From Amaranthus tricolor (Eukaryota; Streptophyta; Magnoliopsida; Caryophyllales; Amaranthaceae): a stretch of DNA of 64,000 bases. Positions 36,255 through 49,900 of this stretch are shown here, one piece after another. The DNA is taken from assembly GCF_026212465.1 (NCBI RefSeq), contig NC_080059.1, positions 12,019,329-12,083,328 on the forward strand, given 5' to 3'. Both the position numbers and the translations under genes were made by a program. The notes beneath the pieces are model-generated. The model did no database searches. It had not been told where the DNA came from and saw only the letters and a program-made list of their open reading frames with translations. Within the stretch, counting starts at the first letter, position 1. The number at the start of each line of letters is the position of its first letter.

Positions 36255-39200
36255 CAATAAATTATGCCCATTAAAAATGGAGTTTTTCTTAACCAATTAA
36301 CATGAACAACCCAGCATTTGAAACAAGGAGACTGAAGAAGGACTCAAACAATTCAATAGGTAAGAAGAATGAAATTTAGCTACAAAAAATCAAAGAGAAT
36401 AAAGTGGATTATGAGTGTTAAAGAGTGATTGTATGCTTCTGGGTTCGTGAGATGATGCAAAGTGAGGTGGGTTCAGGGTTGTTTGTTGTGTTGAGCTACC
36501 AACAATGAGGGTGAAGAATGAAGATATTAACGGGGAAATGAAACTTGCAGTAACTTTTTCCCTAAATATAATACTTAAAAAAAATCAAATTCCTAACAAT
36601 ATCATCCATATACTATTGTAGCATTGTTATTTTTTTTTTTTTAATTATATTCGTCCTAATTAAGGTGGGTATATGAGTATGATTATGGTGGTAGTGAATG
36701 AGCATTACTAGGAAATAACCGTGATTTATATCAATTGTATATTACTTTGATTTACACTATGTCATATGTCTATTATTTTTATAATTTTTTTTCTTTTTTA
36801 CTTTGATTATTTTATTGTTTTTATTTTTGTCTTTTTTCTGGTTACTTCCAAATAACCGTTATTAAATAATATTTTCTATGTCATATGTCCTAACGTCAAT
36901 ATTGTTGGTTATGTAAATAGTTTTGGGTTTTAACTAGATTTATTAATAGTGTTAACAAATTTGACTAAAGTTGCTAAAATAGTGATAGAGTTTTAACTTA
37001 AATTACTAAAAAAGTAATAAGTGTTTTTAATTAAAATTGCAAACGCTTCACTTGAATACGTCATTGCCTCTAAACAAAGATCCTACATGGAAAATAATTG
37101 CGGAAATAAAAAATTAATAATATTGATTTTTTTAGTACTTCTATGCTCCTTGAATTTCCTATATTTGATTTTGTAGAATATTAACTTTCTTAATGTTAAT
37201 TGGAGTATAAAACTAAAAAAATAATTGAATTTAAGAGATGTGTTGATGAGACGAATGGGTTACCCACAATTTACTGCATTCTACGTCATAATCCTGAGTT
37301 TTTGACTTTTTTCACAAATAATGTTTTAAATCCGCATGATGATCTTTAAATTTCAATTTTTCCATGTCATAAATAAAATATTAAGTTTTTGGTTAAATTA
37401 AGTACTTATTGCGTTTGGATTTCAAAATATGCGGTCAATTAGGGTAATCACCAAATTTTAAAAAAATACCATTACGTTAGTTAAAAATATCGTAAAGTAA
37501 ACAAAAGAACGTCCCTTTTGTCTACCGCGTGGAAAAATTAGAAGTTCAAGGTATCCATATGGATTAAAAAAATAAATTTCTACCACTTAAGAAAGCCGAA
37601 ATTCAGGAATACCACATGAAATTTCCCTGTGATTTTTAACATGATATTTGTGATATTTGGTGGTTAATAGAGAATAATACAAAATAAAATTTTGTCAAAT
37701 GACTAAAAGTTATATTAAAAGTTAGTAGCTGATTAAAATAACTTATTTAAACTACTAATTTTATAAACTTGTGTGAGTAGTTGATTTTAAACATGCTGAT
37801 AACCCTGTTTGTTCAAAAATTGTCAATCATATAATTTAATATGAAGACTAAAAATTCCAAATTATAATTAATGAACATTTGTCTTATTTCTATTTGCTAC
37901 TAAAATCATGTGCTCAAATATCAGAAAAGCATAGAATTGGAAAATTGCATCAATCACAATTTAAAATCTTCATATCATATCATCAATTTATTATATGAAG
38001 TATTAAAGATTAAGTAAGAATTTCACATGTCATAACTTTATATTTAATGTATACTTGTCATAATTCTATTCACTTTTAAAATCCAATAACAATTTAATTT
38101 GAAAATATGTTAAATAATACTAATTATTATATTTAAATATCAAATAAAACATAATTGAAAAGTTTTATTAATCATAATTAATATCTTTCTATAAAATCTC
38201 GACTGAATATTTAATGTAGCATAATTATAAATCAATTTAAATCACAACTATAATTAAGTTTATATAAATTCATAAAAACTTGATATTTTACTTTGGAGTA
38301 CTTCTAATATTACATGATTCATTAAAGTTGAAAATCAGAGGACAAGTAGAGAAACAAAAAGCTACTATCACTAATTGATTTATTCATATTTTCTATTGAT
38401 TTATTTGCTTTTAATATATATAACATATTTATGATATCCATGATTTATTATTCCTATTTTCTATTGGTTGGGATTAACTTAAATTAGGTGAGATTAATTA
38501 GCCTTAAAAAGTTTATATGAATTAATCAAATTAATGTATTCCATTTGAGTTTGTAACTTAAAAGTTACTTAAATTTGTCTGTATATTTATATAATTTGTT
38601 CCTAAAATATCATAAAATTAGTAATAATTTATATTTGCCACTATTTACCTTGTGATACATTGAAAATTTAGATTATAAATGCTAAGTTTTCTAATTGAAT
38701 TGACGCCTAACACATATGTGCATTGCAGGGGCACATAATACCCTAGTTTATAAAAAGTTGTTCCGACTAGCTAGTCTACCAAACACTAACATTAGACGGT
38801 TTGATGTTTAACTGTCTATTTGTACCTAATAAGCTAAAATTGTCCAATAAACTATTTATTAATACTGTAAAATGTGCGAACGTGAAAAATAAAAAAATTG
38901 AGTTTATAATAAAAAATAAAAAGTAAAAGTAAAAATTGTAGTAATTTAAAAAAATGGGCAGTTCTGAATTAAACAGAAAATAGAGATTATTTATTTTATT
39001 TGTTGTACTAGTTTGAAACGTTAGGTTTGTGATGTTGAGCAAAAAGCACTTGTTAGCGTAGGTGAGAAAAGGGTGACTATAATAAGTTAGGTCAGGGTTG
39101 GTACACAATTATTGTTTCCATTCCTTTCTTTATTATCCTTATTCCTTATTTTTAACAACCACTTCATTAAGCCTATAAATATCTTCTAAATTGGATGCTT

Positions 39201-39960
39201 GGATTGGATACCATTAATCTAATAAGTTTTAAATTAGACTTTGTTATATTTTAACCCCATTTCAAATTAATTTGAAATTCTTTGAATCATAATCTAGAAT
39301 TTTGATTTGTAATTCAAAAATTAATAGACTTGAAAATACAAAAAAATTGAGTCAAATTTGACTGATGACTGTAATGTCAACTGTTTTTTCCTAATTTTTT
39401 ACTTTTATAATTAAAAAACTAAATTTCAAAAGATAAAATATAAGTGAATATGGAATTTCCTTTTAGAACCAAATTGAGAATTAAGGAGAGGTTAACCATT
39501 ACATATTATTTGTACAAATGATACCATGAATTTCAAACTATTATTTTTCATTAATATTTTATGATCAAATAGTTTGAATTTTTATAATTTAACATCTTAC
39601 TACAAATAAATTTAAAGAAATAGCATTTAGATATGTAATGGAAGAAAATTATATTTTGGGAAATAAGTTAAAGGGACTTGTTAAGAACATTGGTTTTGGT
39701 ATGTTATATTATCCTTTTTTTTTAAAAAAAAATTTAGTTTTAAAAAATGGTTGATTTTTAAAAAAAATGTTTTTGACTGTAATTTTTTTTCTAACATGTT
39801 TTGAAGCTCGTGTATATGCATCATATATAATACCCCTCCGTTCATAAGCACAATATATTGGAAATGTAATGTTATTACAAGTATGTTACAAATACAATGT
39901 ATAAACAATAACACTATTTGTAATCCCTTTGAAGAATGGATATGAAACTAAACACCACTA
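36255..39960. other. Intergenic, no gene
   Basis: The first 300 bases should hold the 5' UTR and promoter of the protease gene. Beyond about 36560 the sequence is very AT-rich with no credible frame. A segment near 38705-38755 (GTGCATTGCAGGGGCACA, then ATACCCTAGT) resembles the inverted form of AACCCGTGCAATGCACG at 45640, a recurrent plant transposon end. Confidence 0.5.
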
Positions 39961-40480
39961 AGATTATGTTGCAACGATGAACTTAATATTAATAATAAGC
40001 GTGTAGTCCATGTACTCATTTTTCTTTTGTGATATTTCTTCCACAAGAGTACTTGGGTGATAAGTGAAATTCACAAAGTGATACAATCTATAACAACAAT
40101 TTCTTAGCGCAAAAAGAATGCAATGTAAGACAATGTATAGCGAATCAATTATAAACTTAAAGATGTAATGAAAGTTAATTACTCCTTCACCACACTTAAT
40201 GCAAAAGAGAAGCAAGAACAATGTGTATGTTTGATAAAGAAATCTTAAAATGTATGGAAGGGTAGAATTCCCTTATGCATGTACCCTATATATAAAGGTG
40301 TGTTACAACCAATGAAATAAATGGTGCTTCATCCAAAGCCAACCTATGAAACAAATGATGTTTCAACCAAAGTCAACCTATAAAAATAATGTTTCAACAA
40401 ATTTAACCAACATTTGAAGGTTACCAATTATTGGCAATAATTACAATCAATCATTGCAAACAAACAAAACTAACAAAACC
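39960..40480 (-). mobile_element. LTR-like repeat (family Y), copy 1
   Basis: On the minus strand this reads TTTATATATAGGG (TATA-like, about 40300), CATGCATAAGGG, TTGTTCTTGCTTCTC, GAGTAATTAACT, and TAGATTGTATCACTTTGTGA. The same ordered landmarks occur on the plus strand at 44128-44800. It is non-coding, with a TATA box followed by a short leader, as in an LTR. No pol is adjacent. Confidence 0.6.
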
Positions 40481-43339
40481 GCAAAATTCAAAATATGGGA
40501 CTAGCGACCATAGCCAAGTTGGTTAAAGTAAATGTTTGCAAAATCATGTTATTTTCAAAAGACATGTCAAAATTAAATGGTGGAGGGGAGGGTTTCAAGT
40601 CAAGTTATTTCCGATTATGTTAATTTCGCGTCAGATCACTTTTGGATCAGATCAGTCCGGGTCAAGTATAGATCAACTCAACGGGTTAATATTTTTGTAA
40701 AGAAGAAATTTTTATCATTAAAAGTTAACTAAAAATATTAGTACATAATACTCAATGCTATTCACTTTAATTGTTTCATTTGAATCTGCACAACTTGCTA
40801 ATATACTAGTTTTATCTTTAATATCACAAATTGTGTATAATTTAGAATTATAAAAAGTTAATATTGATAAAATTTACATTAACACGAATCAAACAAGATC
40901 TCGCTTGATTATGTTTTAACTTATAGCTTAGGAATAAAATATAAACTAAGAGTAATTAGGAAAAATTGTAAAATCCCACATATGTTTTGTAAAAAAGACC
41001 AATATAACTTTAAAGATTTCTACAAAGAAATATTGATTTAAAAGACAAAAATTAACTAGAAATATAAATATCTTAATTCAAAATTGATTACATGGAACTG
41101 AAAAAAATTTGAGGATTTTTGCTATACAACTTTTTATAAAGTCTAATCCTTTCTGCTTTATTGTTTTTTAATTGTGTTATTTACTGGTTTCAAAATTCAA
41201 ATCTAAATCACGTTTTTTTAGATAAGTTTTAGAATAAAAAGAGGTGAAATCATATTAAAATGATTGAGCAATAAAAATTAAATCAATTCATAATTATTTA
41301 TCTTATATTAGTTTGAATTGCTTTTAATATAATGATGATACATTAAGTTCTTAAATTAGTATCTTAATCTATGACATGTATGAATTATGATGACATAATT
41401 CATGATTTTTTAAAAGGAGTAAAAAGGAGTATTACTAAAAAGGAGTGTTACTTTAAAAAAATTGAAATATACATAAAATTATTTTTTAAAAGAAAAATCA
41501 TGTTTCAAGCACATTTTTAATACTTACAAATCCATGAATAATTAACTCTATTGTTAAAATTTTAATAATACTTAATTCTTCAAGCCAGTATTATAATAAA
41601 TGCATTATCTTAATTTTTTAACTTTCAAACTATCACACTTTTTAAGGGAAATTAGATGGAGTATTAAGTTATTAATTAAAAATAAAAATAAGTATTGAAG
41701 TAAATTTAATGGTTTGTGCGAAAACCTAAACCTTAAATTATGTACTTTGAATAACAGTACTCTAACTATTAAGCTATCCTTGTTTTTATTGTCTCAATAC
41801 ATAATGTCATAAATTAATTAGGGGGGCAAAGCAAAAACTACAAAAGGGCACGCGTTTTGGCCGAGGGCCGAGCCTCCCCCAGCCCCTTCTTCTTTCACCC
41901 TTGCTTCACATGCTAATACATAACAAAAATCGTGATATTGTTGTATCTCATCAATTGTGTGAGAGTCGTTGTTATCATTTTTGTTTTCCAATAAACCTTA
42001 CAGTCACTTTATAATTAATTTTGTTAATTTACTTGAATAAATACTTGATTGCTCGTGACGGGTTGCACCACTCAATATGTGTCTAAAAGTATATCTTTTT
42101 TCACTAATACACCATTATGCTGCGATAATTCAACCAATGTAATCTTATGGATATCATCCGGAATAAAAAATTATAATCACTATGCAAAAATAATACATTG
42201 TCTGCATATGGCAACCCTCTCTTTTGAAATTCAAAGGTATAATTTTCTGAGTCTCTATGATGAATAGTGTTCTAATAAATAATAAAAAAAAAGTAACCTT
42301 AAAGTTAGAAATTTATTTAGCTTAAACATTAAGTTGTTTGATAAATGACTTTTGAGTTGACTTTTGACTTTAGACTTATTGGTTGGTCAAATACATAAAA
42401 AAAAACTATATGATAAATGACTATTAAGTCATTTGAAAATCTAGTTTTTAAGCAAAAATTGAAAAGCTACTTTATTAGTTTTTTTTTTTTTTTTATTTGG
42501 CATGGTTGTTCACTTTTTCTTTGATAAACATCTAACGAGTAAAATCAAATTTTACCAAATATCTCTCTAAACATCAAATTTATCCAATTAGCTTAAAAGT
42601 AATAAAAATTTAATTTTTTCAGTTGGCCGAATAAGTCAACATAAAAAATAGCTATCAATTTTCAAACATCCCACCACTTCACGAAAAAATATGAGTTACA
42701 ATTTTTTTTACAACTAAATTTAATTTGTCAATGACAATAAAGTTTTTAAGTTGAATATTTTTTTAGTATACGTAGTATGATGGAAAAGATTAGGAGATAT
42801 GAGAATCAAATTCATGATCTTACCTGAGAAAGTTAATATATGCTCTAATTGGCACATAATCTAATTCTCAATTTAACCGGAAGGGATATTTTACTTTGAA
42901 AACCATAACTTCAAGTCTTCAGATTCAAAGTTAGAGTCATCAACCCAATATCACGCACAAGTTAGGGTACAGGGGGAGGAGGATAACGGACATATCATAC
43001 ACGTGCCCGCTCTAAGGAGAGGGCAAAGAGAAATGCGCACACTCAATTTATCCCCCCAAAAAAATAAGTTCATGTAAAGATAATGGGGAGTGGCACACAT
43101 CGTGCCTGGGAAGACACCTGTAGCTTTAAACACACATTAAAACTATAACCGAGCCAAGATAGCAAAAGTAAATAACCAGGACAAAAAGAAAAATATATAA
43201 CTGAAAACTATAAAAAAAAAATCTTAAACACAGATACGATGCCTCTAATTGATTATGTCTCTGATTAGGTCCTCAAAGAGATGCAACTCCATCCAGTCTT
43301 CAAGTCTTAAACTATCCCTATTCTAATACAATAGTGCAT
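40481..43339. other. Intergenic, no gene
   Basis: Very AT-rich. There is one GC-rich spot at 41840-41900 (CACGCGTTTTGGCCGAGG, then CCTCCCCCAGCCCC) and another around 42950-43110. No frame above background. Confidence 0.5.
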
Positions 43340-43556
43340 TAGTCCTCCTTATGTCCCACGAGTTTTGCTATATGTTCCTTCTTAATTTGTCTTTGCTATA
43401 TTGTTTTTGACGTGATTTATGCTCTTTCTTTAATTTTCATCCACACATCTAATTTATTTTTATATCTCTTTTACTTTTTCATAAATTATTTTCCCTCTTT
43501 TGTTGTAAGTTACTCACAAATTGTATTTATAGCAAGTGTTGAGACAAGAGGGAGTA
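43340..43556. mobile_element. Stowaway-like MITE, about 217 bp
   Basis: Left arm TAGTCCTCCTTATGTCCCAC, right arm inverted TACTCCCTCTTGTCTCAACA; both continue into TTGCTATA. TA at each end fits a Tc1/mariner-type insertion. No coding. Confidence 0.65.
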
Positions 43557-44127
43557 TTATTAAAGTGTTGTATTTACTCTCTCTATCCCTATGAGAATAC
43601 ACCCTGTATTTTTTGGTGAAATTTAGCGGAAAGGAGAATTGAGTTGGAGAATAAGACAAAAATAAGTAGATGATATAAGCAAGTAATTAAGATAGGGAAA
43701 ATAGAGAGATAATAAATTTGTGAAGATTATAAGAAATAGAGTGGGACAAATACAAAAAAATAGTGCAGAATGAGTGAGACAAACTAATATGAAAAGTGGT
43801 GCAGATTTAAAGAGACTTAGGAAACACTCCTTCAAGACTTTCACCTAATGAAAATTTTCATTTTCTATTATAATTTGTTTGACTGACTTTACATTATTTT
43901 TACTTTTGAATATAACTCCACCACTTTTATTCATTATATTTTCTCTTATATCAAAATATCCTTAATTTGAATTATCCTAAATAATTCCACCTATGAGCCA
44001 TCTGTTGTGAATAATCCCAACTATTGATTATTTCTAAACAATTCAACTTCTGTGTATTTTTGGCTGACAACACCCATTGCCATATTTGAATTGACTATTG
44101 CAAGAAGTAGGAGTAGACCAATGAAGT

Positions 44128-44800
44128 GTTGAACATTTAGAGTATATAAATCTAAATTTGTATATACTACTACTTAATATAGTAGTGAGAATAAAATAAA
44201 TATATTATAAGTCCAATTAAATGTTTCAAAGGATTTGATGAATCATTACTTTGATTCATAAGCTTTGCTTGGTGAAACATTACTTTGATTCATAAGCTTT
44301 GTTTAGTGAAACCTTACTTTGTTTCAAAAAGAGGTGTTGTTTGATACATTACTCTATAAATAGAGGTTGCATGCTAAGGGACATTTCATCCTATCTTCAT
44401 ATCATTTTTGATTTCTCTTTTAAGAATACTCTCATTCTTGTTCTTCCTTTCATGAGATGAGAGAGTAATTAACTCTCAACATCATCAAAGTTCATAATTC
44501 ACTACAACACTTGTATTTACTATTGCAATTTTCTTATGCTAAGATTTTGTTGTGTAGATTGTATCTCATTGTGAAGTTCATTTGTCATCTCAAGCACCTT
44601 TGTGGGATAAATATCATAATAGGAAAGTGCATAAACGCCTTATACTCATAGCAAGTTTTTGAGCGACTTCTTTGATGGCCACAACCTTATCTTCATGATG
44701 TCCATTTGGTGATCTACAAAGCAAGGAGTTCCATTGCCATCCACACAAGGGACATACAAATCGGTTTGTTTTATTGGTATTTGCATTATATTTTCAATAT
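44128..44800 (+). mobile_element. LTR-like repeat (family Y), copy 2
   Basis: Starts TGTTGAACATTTAGAG. Two direct subrepeats of about 43 bases carry GATTCATAAGCTTTG and GTGAAAC (44254-44340). A TATA-like CTATAAATAGAGG lies at about 44354, then a leader matching copy 1 in inverse orientation (GAGTAATTAACTCTC, TAGATTGTATCTCATTGTGA). It ends near 44760-44800. Copies 1 and 2 are diverged, so they are old and not the pair of one element in its original form. Confidence 0.6.
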
Positions 44801-44926
44801 GAAGAACATAAGGAGGAAGAAGAAGTGATTGTAACAGTTAGTAGGTAGCTATGAACTTGTTGGTTAAAAGTTAAAAATGGGTGTTGTGAGCAAAAAATAT
44901 ACGAATGTTGCATTATTTAGAAATAA

Positions 44927-45370
44927 GGAAAAATTAACTAGAATAATCCAACATTTCATTAATTACTACTGAAATGGTGGTCGATTTTTAGGGTCACTTA
45001 CCCAAGAACATTGTTGCTCAAATGGTGGTCGATTTTTACAGGTTAATTACTACTGAAAAAAAGAAAAATAAAAAAATAAATCAAAAATTTTAAAGAAATA
45101 AATAAATCAAAAATATCAAAAATTAAAAGTTAAAATTAAAAAATAAACTTGATTTATATTTTTATTTCTTTAAAATTTTTCAAGTTTTTTATAATTTAAT
45201 TTTGTATTTACTTTTTTACTTTTTTTATGCAATATGAGTTGTTGTATACCGAGGTGTCAGTGCATTCTAAGCAAGCACCTTTTATAGATGAGATTATTCA
45301 TGGTTAATCAAAAGTTAGGATTATTGTAGGGAAATCAGTAAAAGGTTGAATTATTCTGGGTAATATTTTC
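44927..45370 (-). mobile_element. MITE (family Z), copy 1, 444 bp
   Basis: Ends GGAAAAATTAACTAGAATAA and, inverted, GAAAATATTACCCAGAATAA. Inner parts of the right arm (CTACAATAATCC, TTGATTAACCATGAATAATC, AAAGGTGCTTG) match 58908-59320 in the opposite orientation. A short duplication (AAATGGTGGTCGATTTTTA) occurs twice, at about 44973 and 45018. Confidence 0.7.
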
Positions 45371-45456
45371 AAAAAAAAATCAATAGTAGGGTTAATATAA
45401 AGCAAATAGGTAATAGGTGAGATTATTTAGGATAATTTTTTCTTTCCAGCCCATAT

Positions 45457-45635
45457 TGTATGAGATCGTCTCACGGTGAAACGGGTCCATAAAAAGGTTC
45501 ATTAGTAAAAAAACATTTAAAATAATTAAATTGAAATACCACTTATATAGAAAGCGATTTCTTTTTTTTTATAATAGTTTTGGTTGACCAAAAAGAAGTC
45601 GTCTCACGATGAGACGTCTTCATCAGAGAACAAGT
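45457..45635. mobile_element. GAGAC-type MITE
   Basis: Ends TGAGATCGTCTCACGGTGAA and, inverted, GAAGACGTCTCATCGTGAGA; AT-rich middle. Same group as 13262-13685, 16043-16178 and 22444-22610. It is followed at 45640 by AACCCGTGCAATGCACG, the end of another repeat type. Confidence 0.6.
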
Positions 45636-45848
45636 ATAAAAAACCCGTGCAATGCACGATTTATTTAGCATTGATATATAAACATATGATATTAAAAAAT
45701 AAAGCTAGAGATGTATGTCGTAGAAATATTTAATTTTACAGTTATATGTATAAATTAACTCTGTAATTTTGGAAATTGTCAGCAATATATTATTTTCTAA
45801 CTTACTCAAATTAACTACGAATATATGCTAGTCAATATAGATTAAGAG

Positions 45849-46583
45849 TAGACCTGTGCAATGGGCCGAATATGTGCAGGGTGGGCTTTACTTTAAACGG
45901 GCCGTGCTGGGTCGGGTCTTACAAAACTGAATGCAGACTTTAAACGGATTGGGCTTTATGGCCCACCCGAACCCACCCCGACCCATTTAAAGTAGACCCT
46001 TTGTTAGATATGATCTTATCATCACAATAGTTGATTCATCAGGCTCCAGCTCTAATAGCTGCTTATTGACTTGCTTTAAATAGTCATGTTTCTGCCAGTA
46101 TTTGGGTAAGTATATAGGATGTGGTCACCATTAAGTTGCGAAGACAGAGGACAAAAAGTGAATTCTTTCATCGATCTTCATCATCAGATTTTCCAGTGAG
46201 TCATGAGTCACGCAATTTCATTAGAGCAATTATGGGCATATATTGACAATGAGTTCTTTTCTTATGATTTAAGCCTTTAAGGCCCGTCAAAAGCCCGATT
46301 TAAGTCTGCATCATACTCTCTTCGTTTTCTAATATTCTTTCTATTTAGAATATTCTATTTTGAAGAAAAAAACTTAATTAAGATTTTCAAGACATATATA
46401 GATGATAAAATATATCCATGTAAAATCTTGTTAAATTTGTCTTAAAGTATACTTTTTTATTATATATTTTTTATAATTTTTTATGATGCGTATTTAAAGA
46501 TATTAAAACTCAAACCCATTTAAGGCCCAACCCATTAAAGCCCAACTAATAGAGTCAGGGCCCGGATCCATTGCACACCTCTA
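45849..46583. mobile_element. Non-autonomous hAT element, 735 bp, perfect 8 bp target duplication
   Basis: Flanked exactly by ATTAAGAG at 45841-45848 and 46584-46591. Termini TAGACCTGTGCAATGGGCC and, inverted, TAGAGGTGTGCAATGGATCC are of hAT type. The arms are rich in GGGCC, GGCCCAACCC and related words; the interior is AT-rich with no transposase. Confidence 0.92.
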
Positions 46584-46591
46584 ATTAAGAG

Positions 46592-46984
46592 TACAAATAT
46601 TGTTCAATTAAACGTCTGTGTTATTTTTTTTAACCAATAAATAAGTTTCATTTACACAATTTTCGTCAAATTTATTATACATAATAGGGCAACCATGCTC
46701 CCAATTTGCAAGTCCAAGTCCCATACTCCCATGTGTTTTTCATTTACATGCGCAGCCATCAAAGCAACCCTGACACTTTTCTCCAAGCTGACAAATCCTC
46801 GCTCTTCAGTCTTCAATGTACACGTACACTTTCTCTCCAGTCTCTCAACTTCACCAAATTGCATGAGAAAAAGCTTCAATCTTTAAACAATCCCAATTTC
46901 TCTTTCTTATGATCCTGAATTCTTGTATTTGATCACTTCATTTATCTGGGAATACATTTTTTTGATTTTGCTTATTGGTTGAAG
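46592..46984. other. 5' flank of the B3 gene
   Basis: Between the hAT element and the B3 start codon. The CT-rich part (46780-46900) is likely 5' UTR or proximal promoter. The overlapping short frames on both strands here have no recognisable product. The hAT element ends only about 400 bases above the ATG. Confidence 0.45.
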
Positions 46985-49900
46985 ATGATGAAAGCCAGGA
47001 AACCCCATTTCATTGAGGTTTTTCTTCCCAATTTGAGTTCTAACAGGCTGGTACTCATATATTCTTCTTCTTCTTTTTCCTTTAATTTCTTCTTCATCCT
47101 TTATCTTTTTGGCGTACATTTTGTGATCAAGCTTAATGTTTTGGTGATACCCTTATCTTTTCTTTACTGGGAAATGTGCTTTACTGTATCTAATCTTCAA
47201 ATGGGTGTCTTTTTCCCCATTTCCCTTATTTTACTACTGTATTTTGTTGGGTTTCTACTGTTGTTTCTAGGGTTAGCTTACTTGATTTGTTTGAAATACC
47301 TAAGGATAAATAAGAAATTATAAAGGCTGGAAATTTCATTTGAGAGGTTTATGATGACCTCTTTGTGTGAATTTTTGTCTTTCTATTGTCTGCCGCCTTC
47401 CCTCCGACCAAGACTTTGATCATAGATTGTATGAGCAGAATATACCAGTATAATGATAATGATGATTTTTTGTGAATTTTGTATTTTTTTTTTACAAGTA
47501 TCTGTAATAAAAGCTGTGTTTTGGCTTGACATGATCATACATAGTCTCATTTTCTTGCTTGTCATTTGACTGTTTGAAATTCCACTGTGTTACTAGAAGC
47601 TGCATAATTGTGTTTAGCTCACTTCTTTTAGACTGTGGATGAAACATAGCTCTCTTTCTGTAATTAGCATTAGAATGTTGTTCTTCTGTTGTCCTCAGCT
47701 TCCACTAATATCAATGTCAAAGCTTTAATCCAACATATAGGGTTGCGTACATGAACTAAACAAATCAATGTCAGTGATCGTTATACTTTATTCAGTCCAA
47801 TTTATTAATCAACAACAAATATAATCAATTTATGAGCGGTCTACACCGGGTAAGATGATGATGGTGATGATGAACAAGGATAATCAATTACAATGATAAT
47901 TCACACGTACTCTCATCAGCTAGTCATTCTTATCCGTTTTTACTCGGTCTTACAAATTCCAATTCTTCATGTCATTATTTGCTTGTTATACAAGTTCATT
48001 TCTACCTCTCTCCCTTTTCTATGCTCTTCAAATTTTCAACCTTACACTTTTTTAACCAGTCAATTTTCCGATTTTTGCACATAACCCAACCAACTTTAAC
48101 GATTTTCTTGCATTTTGTCTTCAACTTCTTTAAAAGACCTCATAACCCAAGTCTTCAGTTTCTTTAACGGTGCATGTTTTGGTCATTGTTACACACTTAC
48201 ACATTACCCAAGTTATCGGGGTATTTAACCCTCATCATATCCTTCACATTTAAGCAACTACACCTTCCTCCAAACATCTTCATTCTCAATCATGTTGTTT
48301 TTTTCATCCATTTCAAGAGACATTTGAACAACCCTCATCTTTTTACTTATCCTTCATAAATTCCTTCATATGCTTGATCCAATAGCGTTCCTATTGGAAT
48401 TAAATTATAAACATAAAGGTACATGATGGGAACTATATCCTAGTGGATCCTCTTCATTTGAGTATTTGAGTACATTGAAAGTCACATCATATCGATATCT
48501 ATGTATCTCCAAAGATATAGTTATATGACACTAGATCTATATGAATCGAGGAGGATTTTTTTGGACGACCACAGGAAATATATTTTATGGTTCACGGACC
48601 AATGTCTTTGGGATTTAGGCTTTCACATTATTATTGTTGTAGTTCAACTTCAGCCCTTCTACATATATTTAAAAATAGCTGTAACGTGTGGGTAGTTTAC
48701 TATTAGATTTTTTAACTTATATTATCAACTCATTCGTGTGTACCTAGGGTATAATTTGGATTTATAATACCTTTGTAAATATCTGAAATTTTGTTTCCAA
48801 TAGTAGAAAGAAGTGAACTTATGTCCTTTTTTTGATGTGTAAATGAGATTAAGTGTTCTTCCTATATTTCTTCCATCAAACTTTTATTATGCTGATGTTA
48901 ATATTTAACTTTTTGCTGCCAGAAAGTGCCATCTAAATTTGTTGAACACCTTGGACACCGAAAATCTGGATCTCTCTCATTGACGGGACCAAGTGGTAAT
49001 ATTTGGCAAGTCGATTTGTTTGAGTATAGTGGTCACTTGTTTTTCCGTGATGGGTGGCCTACATTTGTAAAGGATCATTCCATACAATGTGGTGATACAC
49101 TAGTCTTCAGATATGACGGAAATTTAAAGTTTACTGTAAAGATTTTTGATGAAACCTCATGTGAAAAAGATGAAGCATTTCTTGCAAATTGTACTCAAGG
49201 AGCTTCTGAGTGTGATGACAATTTGAGAAAGAAAAGAGAAAGGGACACTGAAGCTTCCTTGGTAAAGTCAGATGCTGAAAAGAAAATGAGGGGCAGCTGG
49301 GTGCCGGTTCATGAAGATTCACTTGCCGTTAATAAGAAAAAAAAGTCCAAAAGGTCAAAAAAGTCAAAAAAGAAATCGAAGGACACTGTAATGAATGAGC
49401 ATAATACTGGAACAGACAACACTGTCACAACATCTGAGACGACAGTTGTTTTGGCTATGGCTGCTCCTGACGGATTCGATGCATTAAAATTTCATAACAA
49501 GAAAATTACTCCAAATTTGGAGAAATCCTGGAAAAAGAAGCAAAGTAAGCCTACTTACCATATTTTACTCATGGCTCGAGGCCCATGCGTTCTCTAATTT
49601 AATAATAGCCATTTTTTTTTTGAACTTTGGTGAAATGGAGTCAAATATTTACTAGCCTTTACTCTTTAGCCTTTGGAATTTAAGAGGTTTAAATTGGCAA
49701 AGTTAATTTCTTGCATTACTTTGTGGATGCTACACTAATTCCACCAGTAAGGCTGCATACACTAATTCTTCTGATTACATTATCTTAATTAGAGCCTGAA
49801 AAGCAGAATACACCAAGCATATCAAAGTTCATAGAGGAAAGGGCTGCTCATTACTTCTCGTCTACGTTTCCATATTTTGTCAGAGTTATGAGCTATTCCA

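Noticed and set aside
36255..36296. Upstream extension of the protease N-terminus
   Set aside because: The longer frame begins at a TTG, not an ATG. The ATG at 36254 gives a normal signal peptide position.
45640..45660. Pairing of AACCCGTGCAATGCACG at 45640 with the similar motif at 38722 as the two ends of one 6.9 kb element
   Set aside because: The motif is very common at plant repeat ends, the region between holds several unrelated elements, and no target duplication was found.
46695..46912. Overlapping 63-75 codon frames on both strands just above the B3 gene
   Set aside because: Mutually overlapping, with no recognisable domain; more likely 5' UTR or promoter sequence.
47893..48359. 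Plus-strand frames in B3 intron 1
   Set aside because: T/C-rich chance frames without homology, located between two well-supported exons.
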